In this document: positions 32,563 through 40,749 of the stretch, one piece after another
Layout: each line of letters opens with the position of its first letter
Numbering within the stretch: the stretch's first letter is position 1
DNA from: Nocardiaceae bacterium
GTDB lineage: Bacteria > Actinomycetota > Actinomycetes > Mycobacteriales > Mycobacteriaceae
DNA: 45,362 bases
Direction: 5' to 3'
NCBI GenBank assembly: GCA_021372355.1
Contig: JAJFUQ010000197.1
Coordinates: 1-45,362 of the forward strand
Notes under the pieces: generated by a model
What the model saw: the letters and a program-made list of their open reading frames with translations, nothing else
What the model was told of the DNA's origin: nothing
Databases searched by the model: none
Translations under genes and position numbers: made by a program

Positions 32563-33339
32563 ATGACGAACGACTACGTCCTCGTGCACAAGATCGACCG
32601 CATCGGATACCTCACGCTCAATCGGCCGGAACAACGGAACCCGTTGTCGGTCGCGATGATGACGGCGGTCACCGAGGCGATACGCGCGTTGAGCGATGAT
32701 TCGGACATCGCCGTCATCGTCGTGAAAGCCAGCGGTCCGGCGTTCTCGGCCGGCCACAACCTGCGCGAAATGGTCGACCGGACCCTCGACGACGAACGGG
32801 AGATCTTTCGCATCTGCACGAAGATGATGCAGACAATTCAGCAGATCCCGCAGCCCGTCATCGCCGCGGTCCAGGGGACGGCGGTCGCCGCGGGCTGTCA
32901 ATTGGTCGCCACGTGCGACCTGGCGGTGGCCTCCATGACCGCGGTGTTCGGAACACCCGGCGTGAAGATCGGCCTCTTCTGCTCCACGCCGATGGTCGCC
33001 GTCAGTCGAGCGATCGGGCGCAAACGGGCTTTGCAGATGTTGCTGACAGGGTCGGTCATCGACGCGCCGACAGCCGCCGACTGGGGATTGATCAACGAGG
33101 TGGTCGCACCGGACGAACTCGAAGCTCGCGTCCGCGCGTTGGCTGAGTCGATCGCTGCCGCAAGCTCATTGACTCTGGCGGTCGGCAAGCAGGCCTTCTA
33201 TCGACAGATCGATCTCCCACAAGGAGCGGCCTACGAAGAGATGCAGGAAGTGATGGCGACCAATGCCGTCACCTGCGATGCGCAAGAAGGGATGAGTGCG
33301 TTCATCGCCAAGCGGAAGCCGGTCTGGCAACGCAGCTGA
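32563..33339 (+). CDS. Enoyl-CoA hydratase/isomerase family (ECHDC3-like)
   Basis: A 258-residue crotonase. The oxyanion-hole segments are FSAGHNLREM and AAVQGTAVAAGCQLVATCDLAVAS. It also has GTPGVKIGLFCSTPM and the C-terminal hydrophobic helix. The sequence pattern (FSAGHNLREM, GLFCSTP) fits the ECHDC3-like group whose hydratase glutamates are partly replaced. Activity could therefore be decarboxylase or other. ATG 32563 is preferred to the overlapping GTG at 32560. A hairpin (33347-33365) follows. Confidence 0.85.
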   Translation: MTNDYVLVHKIDRIGYLTLNRPEQRNPLSVAMMTAVTEAIRALSDDSDIAVIVVKASGPAFSAGHNLREMVDRTLDDEREIFRICTKMMQTIQQIPQPVIAAVQGTAVAAGCQLVATCDLAVASMTAVFGTPGVKIGLFCSTPMVAVSRAIGRKRALQMLLTGSVIDAPTAADWGLINEVVAPDELEARVRALAESIAAASSLTLAVGKQAFYRQIDLPQGAAYEEMQEVMATNAVTCDAQEGMSAFIAKRKPVWQRS

Positions 33340-33346
33340 GCTCGTT

Positions 33347-33365
33347 TCCGGCAGAACTGCCCGGA
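33347..33365 (+). terminator. Possible hairpin terminator
   Basis: TCCGGCAG and CTGCCCGGA pair around a two-base loop with one bulged base, eight bases after the enoyl-CoA hydratase stop. No T-tract. Confidence 0.4.
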
Positions 33366-33422
33366 GCACACCTCCCCGCACCTGGTAAACCTGAATTGGG
33401 TCACTAACCTGGCGGGGTGCAC

Positions 33423-34283
33423 ATGAACGACGAGCGCTGCGAGCCGAAGGTCGCGCGACGATCGCGTCCGAGTAGGTGGTGGTCACCCATTCCGGCCGTT
33501 GCCGTCGTGGTCCTGGCGGGATGTTCTGCCAACGATGCGGCCCCACCTGCGCCGAAGTCGGCCGCGCCGTCCGGGTCGACGACCATGTCCATGCCGATGG
33601 ACCACGGCAACATGGACCACGGCAACATGAATCACGGCGATGGCGGTATCAAGCTCAAGAACGACTCACCGGCTGGCGACATCACGATGCCGATGGCGAT
33701 GCAGATGCACGGCGGAATGGAGATGGCGAGCTCAGCCCCGTGCGACACCGCCCCGACGCCTGAACAGCAGAAGGCAGCCGTCGATCTGGTGAATACGAGC
33801 TGGGCAGATGCCAAGCAGTACCAGAGCCTCGACGCCGCTCGGTCAGCCGGCTACCAACCGGTCACCCCGGCAGGATTGCCGGTGGTGCACTACATGAACC
33901 GGGATTACTACTTCAACACCATGGCCGGCGGTACGGTGTTGAACACCGCCGAGCCCCAGTCGTTGGTCTATGCGAACACTCCGAAGGGCGCCGTGCTCGT
34001 GGCGGCCATGTTCATCGCGACACCTTGGGGAGATACGCCACAGCCTGGCGGCTGCCTCACGCAGTGGCACGTGCATACGAACCTGTGCCTGACCCGCACG
34101 GGCCAGGTTGTGGGCGTCACCGAGACGGGCTGCCCGGCGGGCTCGGCAAATCGACGCACGCCCCCGATGCTCCACATCTGGTACGTGCCGGTTCCAGGTG
34201 GCCCGACAGCCATCGATGCCTCGGATGACGAGATCGTGGCGGCGGCGGAGAAGGTCGAGTCGCCGGCGAACGGCACCGCGTGA
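33423..34283 (+). CDS. Met/His-rich lipoprotein, probable metal (copper) binding
   Basis: A 286-residue exported lipoprotein: the basic N terminus and hydrophobic stretch end in the lipobox VVLAGC. Residues about 55-75 carry a tandem MDHGN/MNHGD repeat, then MPMAMQMHGGMEM. This Met/His array is typical of copper-trafficking proteins. The C-terminal domain has two CxxG-like Cys (GGCLTQWHVHTNLCL and ETGCPAG). It has the conserved TQWHVHTNLC and PMLHIWYVP segments seen in uncharacterised actinobacterial secreted proteins. The function of that domain is unknown to me. Five bases separate it from the DUF1275 gene, likely an operon. Confidence 0.78.
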   Translation: MNDERCEPKVARRSRPSRWWSPIPAVAVVVLAGCSANDAAPPAPKSAAPSGSTTMSMPMDHGNMDHGNMNHGDGGIKLKNDSPAGDITMPMAMQMHGGMEMASSAPCDTAPTPEQQKAAVDLVNTSWADAKQYQSLDAARSAGYQPVTPAGLPVVHYMNRDYYFNTMAGGTVLNTAEPQSLVYANTPKGAVLVAAMFIATPWGDTPQPGGCLTQWHVHTNLCLTRTGQVVGVTETGCPAGSANRRTPPMLHIWYVPVPGGPTAIDASDDEIVAAAEKVESPANGTA

Positions 34284-34287
34284 TCCT

Positions 34288-34941
34288 GTGCTGAATATTC
34301 GACGGCGCGAAATACTGCTGGCCGTATGTCTATCGGGCGTTGCCGGGTTCGTCGACGCGATCGGCTTCGTCCACCTCGGCGGCTACTTCCTCTCCTTCAT
34401 GAGCGGAAACACGACGCGGATGTCCGCAGGCGGCGCCACCATGCACTGGGTCGCGGCAGGGAAGGCCGCCGGTCTGATCGGAATGTTCGCCCTCGGCGTC
34501 ATGGTCGGCGCGGTCGTTTCCCGGCATTCCAAGGAGCGGGTGGCGGTGCTCGTCGCGACGTCGGCCACGCTCAGCGTCGGCGCAGTGGTGTCGTACTGGA
34601 CGGACACCGGTGGCCTCCTGATCGCCGCCGCCGCGATGGGAGTGATGAATTCGGTGTTCCAACGGTCTGGAGAGGTGTCCGTCGGTCTCACGTACATGAC
34701 GGGCACGCTCGTCAAAGCCGGTCAGCGCTTCGTCGACGCACTCTATGGCGGACCGCGCTGGGCATGGGTGCGCTATGCGGCGCTGTGGGTGGGGCTTGCC
34801 GCCGGAGCGGTCACCGGTGCGATGACCTACCACGCCATCGGGCTCATCGCGCTGTGGGTCGCGGTAGCAGCGTTAGTCTTGATCAGCGCCGTTACCGCGA
34901 CCGTTCGGACGATCAGCGAATCGAACGCGTCCGTGGCTTGA
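34288..34941 (+). CDS. DUF1275 (YoaK-type) membrane protein
   Basis: A 217-residue membrane protein with about six helices. It has the family features FVDAIGFVHLGGYFLSFMSGNTTRM, the AMGVMNSVFQRSGEVSVGLTYMTGTLVKAGQ region, and terminal hydrophobic helices. Function unknown. GTG 34288 follows the lipoprotein stop by four bases. The open frame further upstream is the shadow of that gene. Its 3' end overlaps the convergent old-yellow-enzyme gene by 29 bases. Confidence 0.83.
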   Translation: MLNIRRREILLAVCLSGVAGFVDAIGFVHLGGYFLSFMSGNTTRMSAGGATMHWVAAGKAAGLIGMFALGVMVGAVVSRHSKERVAVLVATSATLSVGAVVSYWTDTGGLLIAAAAMGVMNSVFQRSGEVSVGLTYMTGTLVKAGQRFVDALYGGPRWAWVRYAALWVGLAAGAVTGAMTYHAIGLIALWVAVAALVLISAVTATVRTISESNASVA

Positions 34942-36163
34942 ATGCGGCGGGTCCGTTGCGGACGCCCAGCATCACCAGCGCATCGACCCACGAGCGATCC
35001 GGATCGGGTTCTTTCCCGTCGCCCATGCGATGCAGCTGATCGGCGTGCCACGAGAGATCGAGAGCGCCGTCCATCGCTTTGAGATCCGCGACCCGACCGA
35101 GGATCGAGCGCGCACCGACCTTCACGTTGGCGCTCGGCAGCTCGGTGACGACGCCGGTGAGAATCCCCTTCGGGGCGTCCGGCACCAATGCCGTGGGCCG
35201 GCCGAGCCCGATGATGTCGCAATCGCCTTCGGAGACCGCACGTTCCCTCGCGGCAGCCGTGCGGAAACCGCCGGTGACTGCGATCGGCACATCGCCGGTG
35301 ATCGCTCGAACCGAGCGTGCATAGTCGAGGAAGTAGGCCTCGCGAGCCGCGGTCGACGCGGCTACCTGGCCCATCATCGCCGGCGCTTCGTACGAACCGC
35401 CGCTGATCTCGAGGAGGTCGATGCCTTCATCGACGAGAGCCCGAACGACGTCCCTCGATTCTTCCTCGGTGAATCCACCGCGCTGGAAGTCGGCCGAATT
35501 GAGCTTGATGCCGACCGCGAACGACGGGTTGGTCTGTGCGCGGATCGCGCGCAGAACCTCGATGACGAAGCGTCGGCGCCGGGCCGAATCACCGCCCCAC
35601 TCGTCGGTGCGGCGGTTCGTCAGCGGCGACAGGAACTGGGTGACGAGATAGCCGTGCGCGCCGTGAATCTGGACTCCATCGAACCCGGCGGCTTCGGCAA
35701 TCGCCGCCGTGGTCGCGAAGCGTTCGATCACCTCGCGGATCTCACGGGAACCGAGTTCACGCGGCTTCACCATTCCGGGGACGCGCGACGCGATCGCGCT
35801 CGGAGCGACCGGCTGACGCTTTCCGCCGAGCGCATTCGCTTGACGCCCGGGGTGATTGATCTGCATCCAGATCGGACTACCACCGTCCTGGAAACCCTTG
35901 GCCCACGACCTGAGGCGGTCGAGGTGGCGGTCGTCCTCGACAACGATGTTCCCGGGCTCGCCCAGATGGCGACCGTCGACCATGACGTTGCCGGTGACGA
36001 CGAGACCATATCCGCCGGTCGACCACCGGTTGTAGAGACGTTCGATCCGCTTCGAGGGTCCGCGGTCCGAGGCGCCCATCCCCTCGCTCAGCGCCGACTT
36101 CATGAAACGGTTGGGAAGGACGGCGCCGTTCGGGAGCGTGACCGATTCTCGAAGGATCGTCAC
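34913..36163 (-). CDS. NADH:flavin oxidoreductase/old yellow enzyme family
   Basis: A 416-residue FMN TIM-barrel ene-reductase-like protein. It starts with VTLPNGAVLPNRFMKSALSE, then WMQINHPGRQA and the catalytic/flavin block GVQIHGAHGYLVTQFLSP. NRRTDEWGG and C-terminal GLGRPTALVPDAPKG (phosphate-binding) follow. It lacks the C-terminal NAD domain of 2,4-dienoyl-CoA reductases. GTG 36163 overlaps the SDR stop (GTGA). It is the second gene of the SDR-OYE operon under the divergent TetR. Confidence 0.88.
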   Translation of the reverse strand: MTILRESVTLPNGAVLPNRFMKSALSEGMGASDRGPSKRIERLYNRWSTGGYGLVVTGNVMVDGRHLGEPGNIVVEDDRHLDRLRSWAKGFQDGGSPIWMQINHPGRQANALGGKRQPVAPSAIASRVPGMVKPRELGSREIREVIERFATTAAIAEAAGFDGVQIHGAHGYLVTQFLSPLTNRRTDEWGGDSARRRRFVIEVLRAIRAQTNPSFAVGIKLNSADFQRGGFTEEESRDVVRALVDEGIDLLEISGGSYEAPAMMGQVAASTAAREAYFLDYARSVRAITGDVPIAVTGGFRTAAARERAVSEGDCDIIGLGRPTALVPDAPKGILTGVVTELPSANVKVGARSILGRVADLKAMDGALDLSWHADQLHRMGDGKEPDPDRSWVDALVMLGVRNGPAAFKPRTRSIR

Positions 36164-37011
36164 TTGGCAGCCTTCCCGCGCAGTCCGAGACGTCCCTCGA
36201 CGACGCTCGTCACCGTGGCGAACAGTCGCTGGTAGTTGGAGCCGAGTGCGCGCACGGTCAGATCCATGACCTTCGCATCGAGGCCGATGAGGCACTTCGC
36301 GTCGCCGTTCTTGACGCTGTTGAGAATGGTCTTCGCGGCGTCCTCCGGACTGGTCCGCGTGAGCACTTCCTCGAATACCCGCTGCATGGTGCTGAGGTCC
36401 TCGTCGATGCTCGAGGACGCGTTCTTCACGATGTTGGTCTTGATGCCACCGGGGTGTACGCAGGTGACCTTGACTGGGTGACGTTCGATGAGCATTTCCT
36501 GGCGCAGCGATTCCGTGAATCCACGGACCGCGAATTTCGCCGCGTTGTAGGAGCTTTGGCGCGGGAACCCGAAGAGACCGAACACGCTGGACACGTTCAC
36601 GACGTGGCCGTCACCAGACGCGATGAGGTAGGGAAGGAACGCTTTCGTGCCATAGACGACGCCCCAGAAGTCGACGTCCATGACCTTCTCGATGTCCTTG
36701 TACGGACTTTCCTCGACGCTGCCGAAGATCGTGATGCCGGCGTTGTTGATGACGAGGTTCACCGTGCCGAAGTGCGCCGCGACGAGGTCCGCGTAGGCGT
36801 GGACGGCTTCCTTCTGTCGAACGTCCAGGACTTGAGAATGCGGTTCTCCGCCTTCCGCACGGCACAGCGCCGCGGTTTCCTGCAGCCCCGCGGCATCCCA
36901 GTCGCTGATCGCGACCTTGGCTCCTGCCTTGGTCAGCGCGATGGCGAGCGCGCGCCCGATTCCGGATCCTGCGCCCGTGATGACGGCGACCTTGCCGCGA
37001 AAGTCCTTCAT
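36160..37011 (-). CDS. Short-chain dehydrogenase/reductase, first gene of the TetR-controlled operon
   Basis: A 283-residue classical SDR starting MKDFRGKVAVITGAGSGIGRALA. SDWDAAGL, NNAGITIFG and the YNAAKFAVRGF block give a complete catalytic set. The C terminus has an extension (RALGSNYQRLFATVTSVV). Closely similar in layout to the SDR at 30176, suggesting duplicated genes. It is divergent from the tetR gene, with a TetR-type dyad in between. Substrate unknown; with an ene-reductase, a two-step saturation/carbonyl reduction of an enone is plausible. Confidence 0.88.
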   Translation of the reverse strand: MKDFRGKVAVITGAGSGIGRALAIALTKAGAKVAISDWDAAGLQETAALCRAEGGEPHSQVLDVRQKEAVHAYADLVAAHFGTVNLVINNAGITIFGSVEESPYKDIEKVMDVDFWGVVYGTKAFLPYLIASGDGHVVNVSSVFGLFGFPRQSSYNAAKFAVRGFTESLRQEMLIERHPVKVTCVHPGGIKTNIVKNASSSIDEDLSTMQRVFEEVLTRTSPEDAAKTILNSVKNGDAKCLIGLDAKVMDLTVRALGSNYQRLFATVTSVVEGRLGLRGKAAK

Positions 37012-37092
37012 CCGATGCTCCTCGTTGAGTTCACGTCGCCATGCGAAATTCCGGCCACGCGGTGTGCCCGAGCGTAGATTCCAGTCGCGCGA

Positions 37093-37114
37093 CTTGCAAG
37101 TCTCTTGACTTGCA
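37093..37114. promoter_or_regulatory. TetR-type operator between SDR and tetR genes
   Basis: A 22-base dyad with perfect nine-base arms, TTGCAAGTC and GACTTGCAA, around a four-base spacer. It lies 82 bases before the SDR ATG and 31 before the tetR GTG. This is the position expected for a repressor controlling both directions. Confidence 0.75.
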
Positions 37115-37144
37115 AATTCCGCGCCGTGTGGGGACCCTATTCGG

Positions 37145-37765
37145 GTGGCGGAACACACTCCTCGGACGCAGGCGGAACGTCGCGCCGCGACGATCACCGC
37201 CCTCCTCGACGCCACCATCGACAGCCTGGTCGACGTCGGGTTCGTGGCGACCACGACGCGATCGGTCGCCGAGCGCGCCGGCGTGAGTCAAGGTGCGCAG
37301 CAGCACTACTTCCCCACGAAGGCGGAACTCGTGGACGCCGCGATCGTGCGGCTGATGGAACAGATGGTGGTCGAGGCGGCCGAACGGCCCGCACCCGACG
37401 GCAGCGAGCGAGACCGTGCCGCGAGCATGCTCGACCAACTGTGGGAGCTACACAACCTGCCGATCACGCCGGCCGTCTTCGAGCTGTTCAACGTGGCCCG
37501 GACGGAACCTCAACTCGCGCGACGAGTTGCACAGCTGACCGCCCAGGGCATGGCGGCGATCCGCGTACTCGCGGGGGTGACCGTTCCGACCTATGCGTCG
37601 CAACCCGGTTTCGACGATCTCCTGCAGATCTCCATCGCGACGATCCGCGGAACGGTCATTCTGGCGGCGGTGCCCGGGACGGAAGCCGCGCATCCGACCT
37701 GGGCAGTCGTTCGGGAACACCTGCTGAACAGTTTCGATGCACTGCTACCGACTTCGATCAGCTGA
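37145..37765 (+). CDS. TetR family transcriptional regulator
   Basis: A 206-residue TetR regulator. The helix-turn-helix reads TTTRSVAERAGVSQGAQQHYFPTKAELVDAA. A helical ligand-binding domain follows. The GTG start fits the family's short N terminus. Likely represses itself and the divergent SDR-OYE operon through the dyad at 37093-37114. Ligand unknown. Its stop overlaps the ATG of the next small exported protein. Confidence 0.87.
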   Translation: MAEHTPRTQAERRAATITALLDATIDSLVDVGFVATTTRSVAERAGVSQGAQQHYFPTKAELVDAAIVRLMEQMVVEAAERPAPDGSERDRAASMLDQLWELHNLPITPAVFELFNVARTEPQLARRVAQLTAQGMAAIRVLAGVTVPTYASQPGFDDLLQISIATIRGTVILAAVPGTEAAHPTWAVVREHLLNSFDALLPTSIS

Positions 37766-38232
37766 TGGGAATGTCGAAGTGGATCGGACCGGGACTGTCG
37801 GCCTTCGCACGGGCCGTGATCGTCAGTGCGATCACCGTGACGACGCTGGCCGGCTATCGCAATGATGCCGTGACCGGGCAGCCCGTCATCACCCCCATTC
37901 AGGATTCGCCCGATTGGCTTCTTGCGGCAGTCGAGCAGCATCTGCAGGCCGCGGGGTTATCGACGCCGACCACTGCGCAGTACGTGAAGACGACGTGGCA
38001 AACCGCGCACAACTTCGTTCCCAACGGAATCACGACGGGCGACGCCGATTTGGTCTACCTCGTGACGCTGCACTTCGGGACCGTTGATCCTGGGAATCCC
38101 GCCACCTCTGGCCAAACCACGACCGTCGCGTTCGACTCTGTCACGCATCGAGTCATTGCCGCGTCTCCGCTCGAGCCCTGGACGCTCGACCTTTCGGCGA
38201 TCGCTGCGCCGCAGACACTCCAGCCCCTCTAG
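37765..38232 (+). CDS. Small exported hypothetical protein
   Basis: A 155-residue protein. The ATG at 37765 shares a base with the tetR stop; a second ATG at 37771 is equally possible. Residues about 11-28 form a hydrophobic signal or anchor (FARAVIVSAITVTTLAGY). The rest is a polar domain without Cys and with WLLAAVEQHLQAAGL and VYLVTLHFG segments. I do not recognise it. Four bases before the channel-like gene, likely same transcript. Confidence 0.6.
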   Translation: MGMSKWIGPGLSAFARAVIVSAITVTTLAGYRNDAVTGQPVITPIQDSPDWLLAAVEQHLQAAGLSTPTTAQYVKTTWQTAHNFVPNGITTGDADLVYLVTLHFGTVDPGNPATSGQTTTVAFDSVTHRVIAASPLEPWTLDLSAIAAPQTLQPL

Positions 38233-38236
38233 CATC

Positions 38237-38911
38237 ATGAGCGTGACGCGCGTCGAGTGGATCAAACGGCACCCTTCGGCGGTCGTGTTCGCCGTCCAGA
38301 TCGCTGGTTTGCTGCTGTATCCCCTGATGGGCTCGACCTCGATCAGCCGAGCGCTTTTCAACGCGTTCGGCGTCGGCATCGTGCTTCTCGCGCTGTGGGC
38401 CGTGCGCTTCTCCCCTGGCCTGACCTGGGTCGGCGTGGCCTTGGCGATGCCGGCGGTCGTCATGTTGGGACTGGACGCGTTCTTCGATGTCCCCGCCCTG
38501 GGTATCACGTCGTCGGTCTTGGAAGCGTGCCTGTACATCTACGCGGCCGGTTGCATGCTCGCGTACATGCTCTACGACGCCGATGTCACCACGGACGAGA
38601 TGTGGGCGGTCGGCGCCACGTTCACGCTGCTCGCCTGGGCTTTCGCGCACGTCTTCACCGTCTGCCAATACTTCCAGCCGAACAGTTTCACGGCCGCGGT
38701 CGCGCCGGACGCTCAGCGATCATGGATCGAACTCCTCTTCCTCTCGGTCACGACGCTGACCTCGACGGGGCTCAGCGATATCGTGCCGATTCGGCCGGTC
38801 GCTCGATCGCTGGTGATGATCGAGCAGATCGTCGGCTTGGCGTATGTCGCGATGCTGGTATCGCGAATCGTCGGACTCACGATGCGTGGGCGGACTTCCG
38901 AGCCGAAGTAG
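38237..38911 (+). CDS. Two-pore-type ion-channel-like membrane protein with altered filter
   Basis: A 224-residue membrane protein with five or six hydrophobic helices and a C-terminal Ion_trans_2-like pore unit. The pore helix SWIELLFLSVTTL is followed by TSTGLSDIVP in place of the K+ selectivity sequence TVGYGD. The inner helix (MIEQIVGLAYVAMLVSRIVGL) is typical. The altered filter suggests a non-selective, differently selective or non-conducting channel. The ATG at 38237 follows the preceding stop by four bases. Confidence 0.68.
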   Translation: MSVTRVEWIKRHPSAVVFAVQIAGLLLYPLMGSTSISRALFNAFGVGIVLLALWAVRFSPGLTWVGVALAMPAVVMLGLDAFFDVPALGITSSVLEACLYIYAAGCMLAYMLYDADVTTDEMWAVGATFTLLAWAFAHVFTVCQYFQPNSFTAAVAPDAQRSWIELLFLSVTTLTSTGLSDIVPIRPVARSLVMIEQIVGLAYVAMLVSRIVGLTMRGRTSEPK

Positions 38912-38949
38912 CCCTTGTTGGAACACCTGACTACGGCGAGGATGGACAC

Positions 38950-39432
38950 ATGCGCGCCGTAGTGGTTTCCCAGACGCTCGATGTTCCCGTGCCGCAGGCA
39001 GATGCGTTTGCGCGCACGCTTCCTATGCCGATCACAGAACTGTTCAACAAGTGGTACGGCCCGTTTCCACCCATCAAGGCGGTCGACCAACACTCGCCCG
39101 GGGTGTGGGGTTCGGTCGGCCAATCCCGGACCCTGAAGCTGTCCGGCGGTGGGAGCGTAGTCGAGACCCTGACCCATGTGGACGGTCCGACGAGCTTCGG
39201 ATACACGCTCACCGAGGTCAAAGGCCCGTTGGAGGTCCTGGTTTCGCACATCGAAGGCCTCTGGACCTTCGCGTCCGCTGGCGAGGGAACGCTCATCACC
39301 TGGCAGTGGACAGTGCACCCGAAGTACGCGATCACTGCGCCGATCGTTCCCGCGCTGGGGAAGCTGTGGGAAGGCTACGCGCGTCAGGCACTGAAGTCGT
39401 TGTCCGGCTATCTACGAGGCGCGAAGGTCTGA
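38950..39432 (+). CDS. SRPBCC (polyketide cyclase/START-like) family protein
   Basis: A 160-residue protein with the helix-grip pattern: VVVSQTLDVPVPQADAFA at the N terminus, the central SGGGSVVETLTHVDGPTSFGYTLTEV strands, ITWQWTVHP, and a C-terminal long helix GKLWEGYARQALKSLSGYL. Binds a hydrophobic ligand in this family; ligand unknown here. GAGG lies just upstream of the ATG. Convergent with the tetR gene at 39453. Confidence 0.75.
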   Translation: MRAVVVSQTLDVPVPQADAFARTLPMPITELFNKWYGPFPPIKAVDQHSPGVWGSVGQSRTLKLSGGGSVVETLTHVDGPTSFGYTLTEVKGPLEVLVSHIEGLWTFASAGEGTLITWQWTVHPKYAITAPIVPALGKLWEGYARQALKSLSGYLRGAKV

Positions 39433-39452
39433 CCTGCGCGACATTCGCTGAC

Positions 39453-40079
39453 TTACGGCAGTCGCCGGAGCAGTTTTCGCGCGAACTTCGTGATCCGCTC
39501 CGGCGGGAATCGGTCGGGTTCCGCGAGCACTGTGCGCCCGGCATCCCACACCAGAGCAAAGAGGGCACGGGCGTAGAGCTCGACATCGGTGTCCTGATCC
39601 GGATCTTCGATCGCAGCCCAACGGACGAGTTCCTCGAAGACCGAGATGAGGACCCTCCGGCCACGTTCTACGCGCTTGCGGTACGCCGGCGTGCTGCTGT
39701 CGACGAGCGCGAACACCGCGCGCCAGCGGTCTGGCGCTTCCAGGACAGCCGCGAGAAATCCCTCGAGAAAAACCAGTGCTGCGCTACCGGGTTTTCCTTC
39801 GCCCACGGTCGGCATGATCGCCGAAAGCTGCGCGATAACCGCTTGTTCTTCGCGGGCCAGTGATGCTCGGAGAAGGTCGTTCGTGTCGGTGAAGACGCCG
39901 TAGATGACCGGCCGCGTCACCCCGGCTTCCTTCGAAACGGTGTCCATCGAGACCTTGTGAATGCCGTCCCGAACGATGACCTGCAGTGCCGCATCCAGCA
40001 GTTGCTCGCGGCGCTCCTCCGGTGATTTGCGCGCTGCATACGGCCGGGCTTTGCGATCTTCGTCTGCGACACGGGGCAT
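39453..40079 (-). CDS. TetR family transcriptional regulator
   Basis: A 208-residue TetR regulator with RREQLLDAALQVIVRDGIHKVSMDTVSKEAGVTRPVIYGVFTDTNDLL as the DNA-binding part and a helical C-terminal domain. GGGAGG lies upstream of the ATG. It has no operon partner; the closest divergent gene is the Lrp-type regulator's, on the same strand. A weak dyad is noted upstream. Confidence 0.87.
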   Translation of the reverse strand: MPRVADEDRKARPYAARKSPEERREQLLDAALQVIVRDGIHKVSMDTVSKEAGVTRPVIYGVFTDTNDLLRASLAREEQAVIAQLSAIMPTVGEGKPGSAALVFLEGFLAAVLEAPDRWRAVFALVDSSTPAYRKRVERGRRVLISVFEELVRWAAIEDPDQDTDVELYARALFALVWDAGRTVLAEPDRFPPERITKFARKLLRRLP

Positions 40080-40137
40080 CGGTCTACCGCCTCCCTTGAC
40101 ATGTTGACGTACGTCCCGCAGCCTACAACCGGTGCAT

Positions 40138-40152
40138 CTACGGTCAGTGTAG
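40138..40152 (-). promoter_or_regulatory. Weak dyad upstream of the second tetR
   Basis: CTAC and GTAG arms at 40138-40152 flank a seven-base centre, about 60 bases before the tetR ATG. It is a poor match to any known operator, but autoregulation is usual in the family. Confidence 0.3.
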
Positions 40153-40228
40153 CTTTTACGGTGGGAGCGAGATGGTCCGTACGACCGCCTCGAGGCGACC
40201 GGTTGCCGGTTCGTTCTGACCGAAACCG

Positions 40229-40669
40229 CTAGCGGGGCGTCTTGAGGACCTTCATGGTGATCCGGGAATCGACGCGAGCGATCGCCGGGTCACCCATGAG
40301 CCGCGTGATCATCCATTGCTCGTATTCCGCGCTGTTCGCCACCTGAACTCGGATGAAGTAGTCGGGTATCCCGTACATGCGACGCAACTCGGCGACCTCA
40401 TCCATCGCCGAGAGCCGACTTTCGAACGCTTCGACGGTGGCTCGATCCTTGGCCGCGAGCTCGGCGCTGATGAGCACTTCGAAGTCCCGGCCGAGCGCTG
40501 CCGGGTTGACGATCGCCGCGTAGCCGGTGATGACGCCGTCTGCCTCGAGTCTGCGCACGCGGCGCAGACATGGCGCGGGCGTCAGGCCCACCCGGTCAGC
40601 CAACTCTTGGTTCGTCAGACGCCCGTCTTCTTGCAACTGCGCAATGATTGCGCGATCGATGCGATCCAC
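40229..40669 (-). CDS. Lrp/AsnC family transcriptional regulator
   Basis: A 146-residue feast/famine regulator. The helix-turn-helix is IIAQLQEDGRLTNQELADRVGLTPAPCLRRVRRLEADGVI (in family order), then the RAM domain with YGIPDYFIRVQV and the C-terminal VDSRITMKVLK. It is divergent from azlCD, the usual arrangement for a regulator of branched-chain amino acid export. Confidence 0.9.
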   Translation of the reverse strand: MDRIDRAIIAQLQEDGRLTNQELADRVGLTPAPCLRRVRRLEADGVITGYAAIVNPAALGRDFEVLISAELAAKDRATVEAFESRLSAMDEVAELRRMYGIPDYFIRVQVANSAEYEQWMITRLMGDPAIARVDSRITMKVLKTPR

Positions 40670-40725
40670 AGCTCGACTATTGCGCGCCGGGGCTCAGAGC
40701 GGCACATAGTGGCAATCAAAATGCT

Positions 40726-40742
40726 CGATGAATTTTCTATCG
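40726..40742. promoter_or_regulatory. Candidate Lrp/AsnC operator
   Basis: The imperfect 17-base dyad CGATGAATTTTCTATCG, AT-rich in its centre, lies between the lrp-type gene and azlC. It is seven bases before the azlC ATG, in a locally AT-rich stretch (40710-40745). Confidence 0.4.
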
Positions 40743-40749
40743 TTGCTTC

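Noticed and set aside
35030..36235. 401-codon plus-strand frame opposite the old-yellow-enzyme gene
   Set aside because: Antisense shadow with no recognisable domain.
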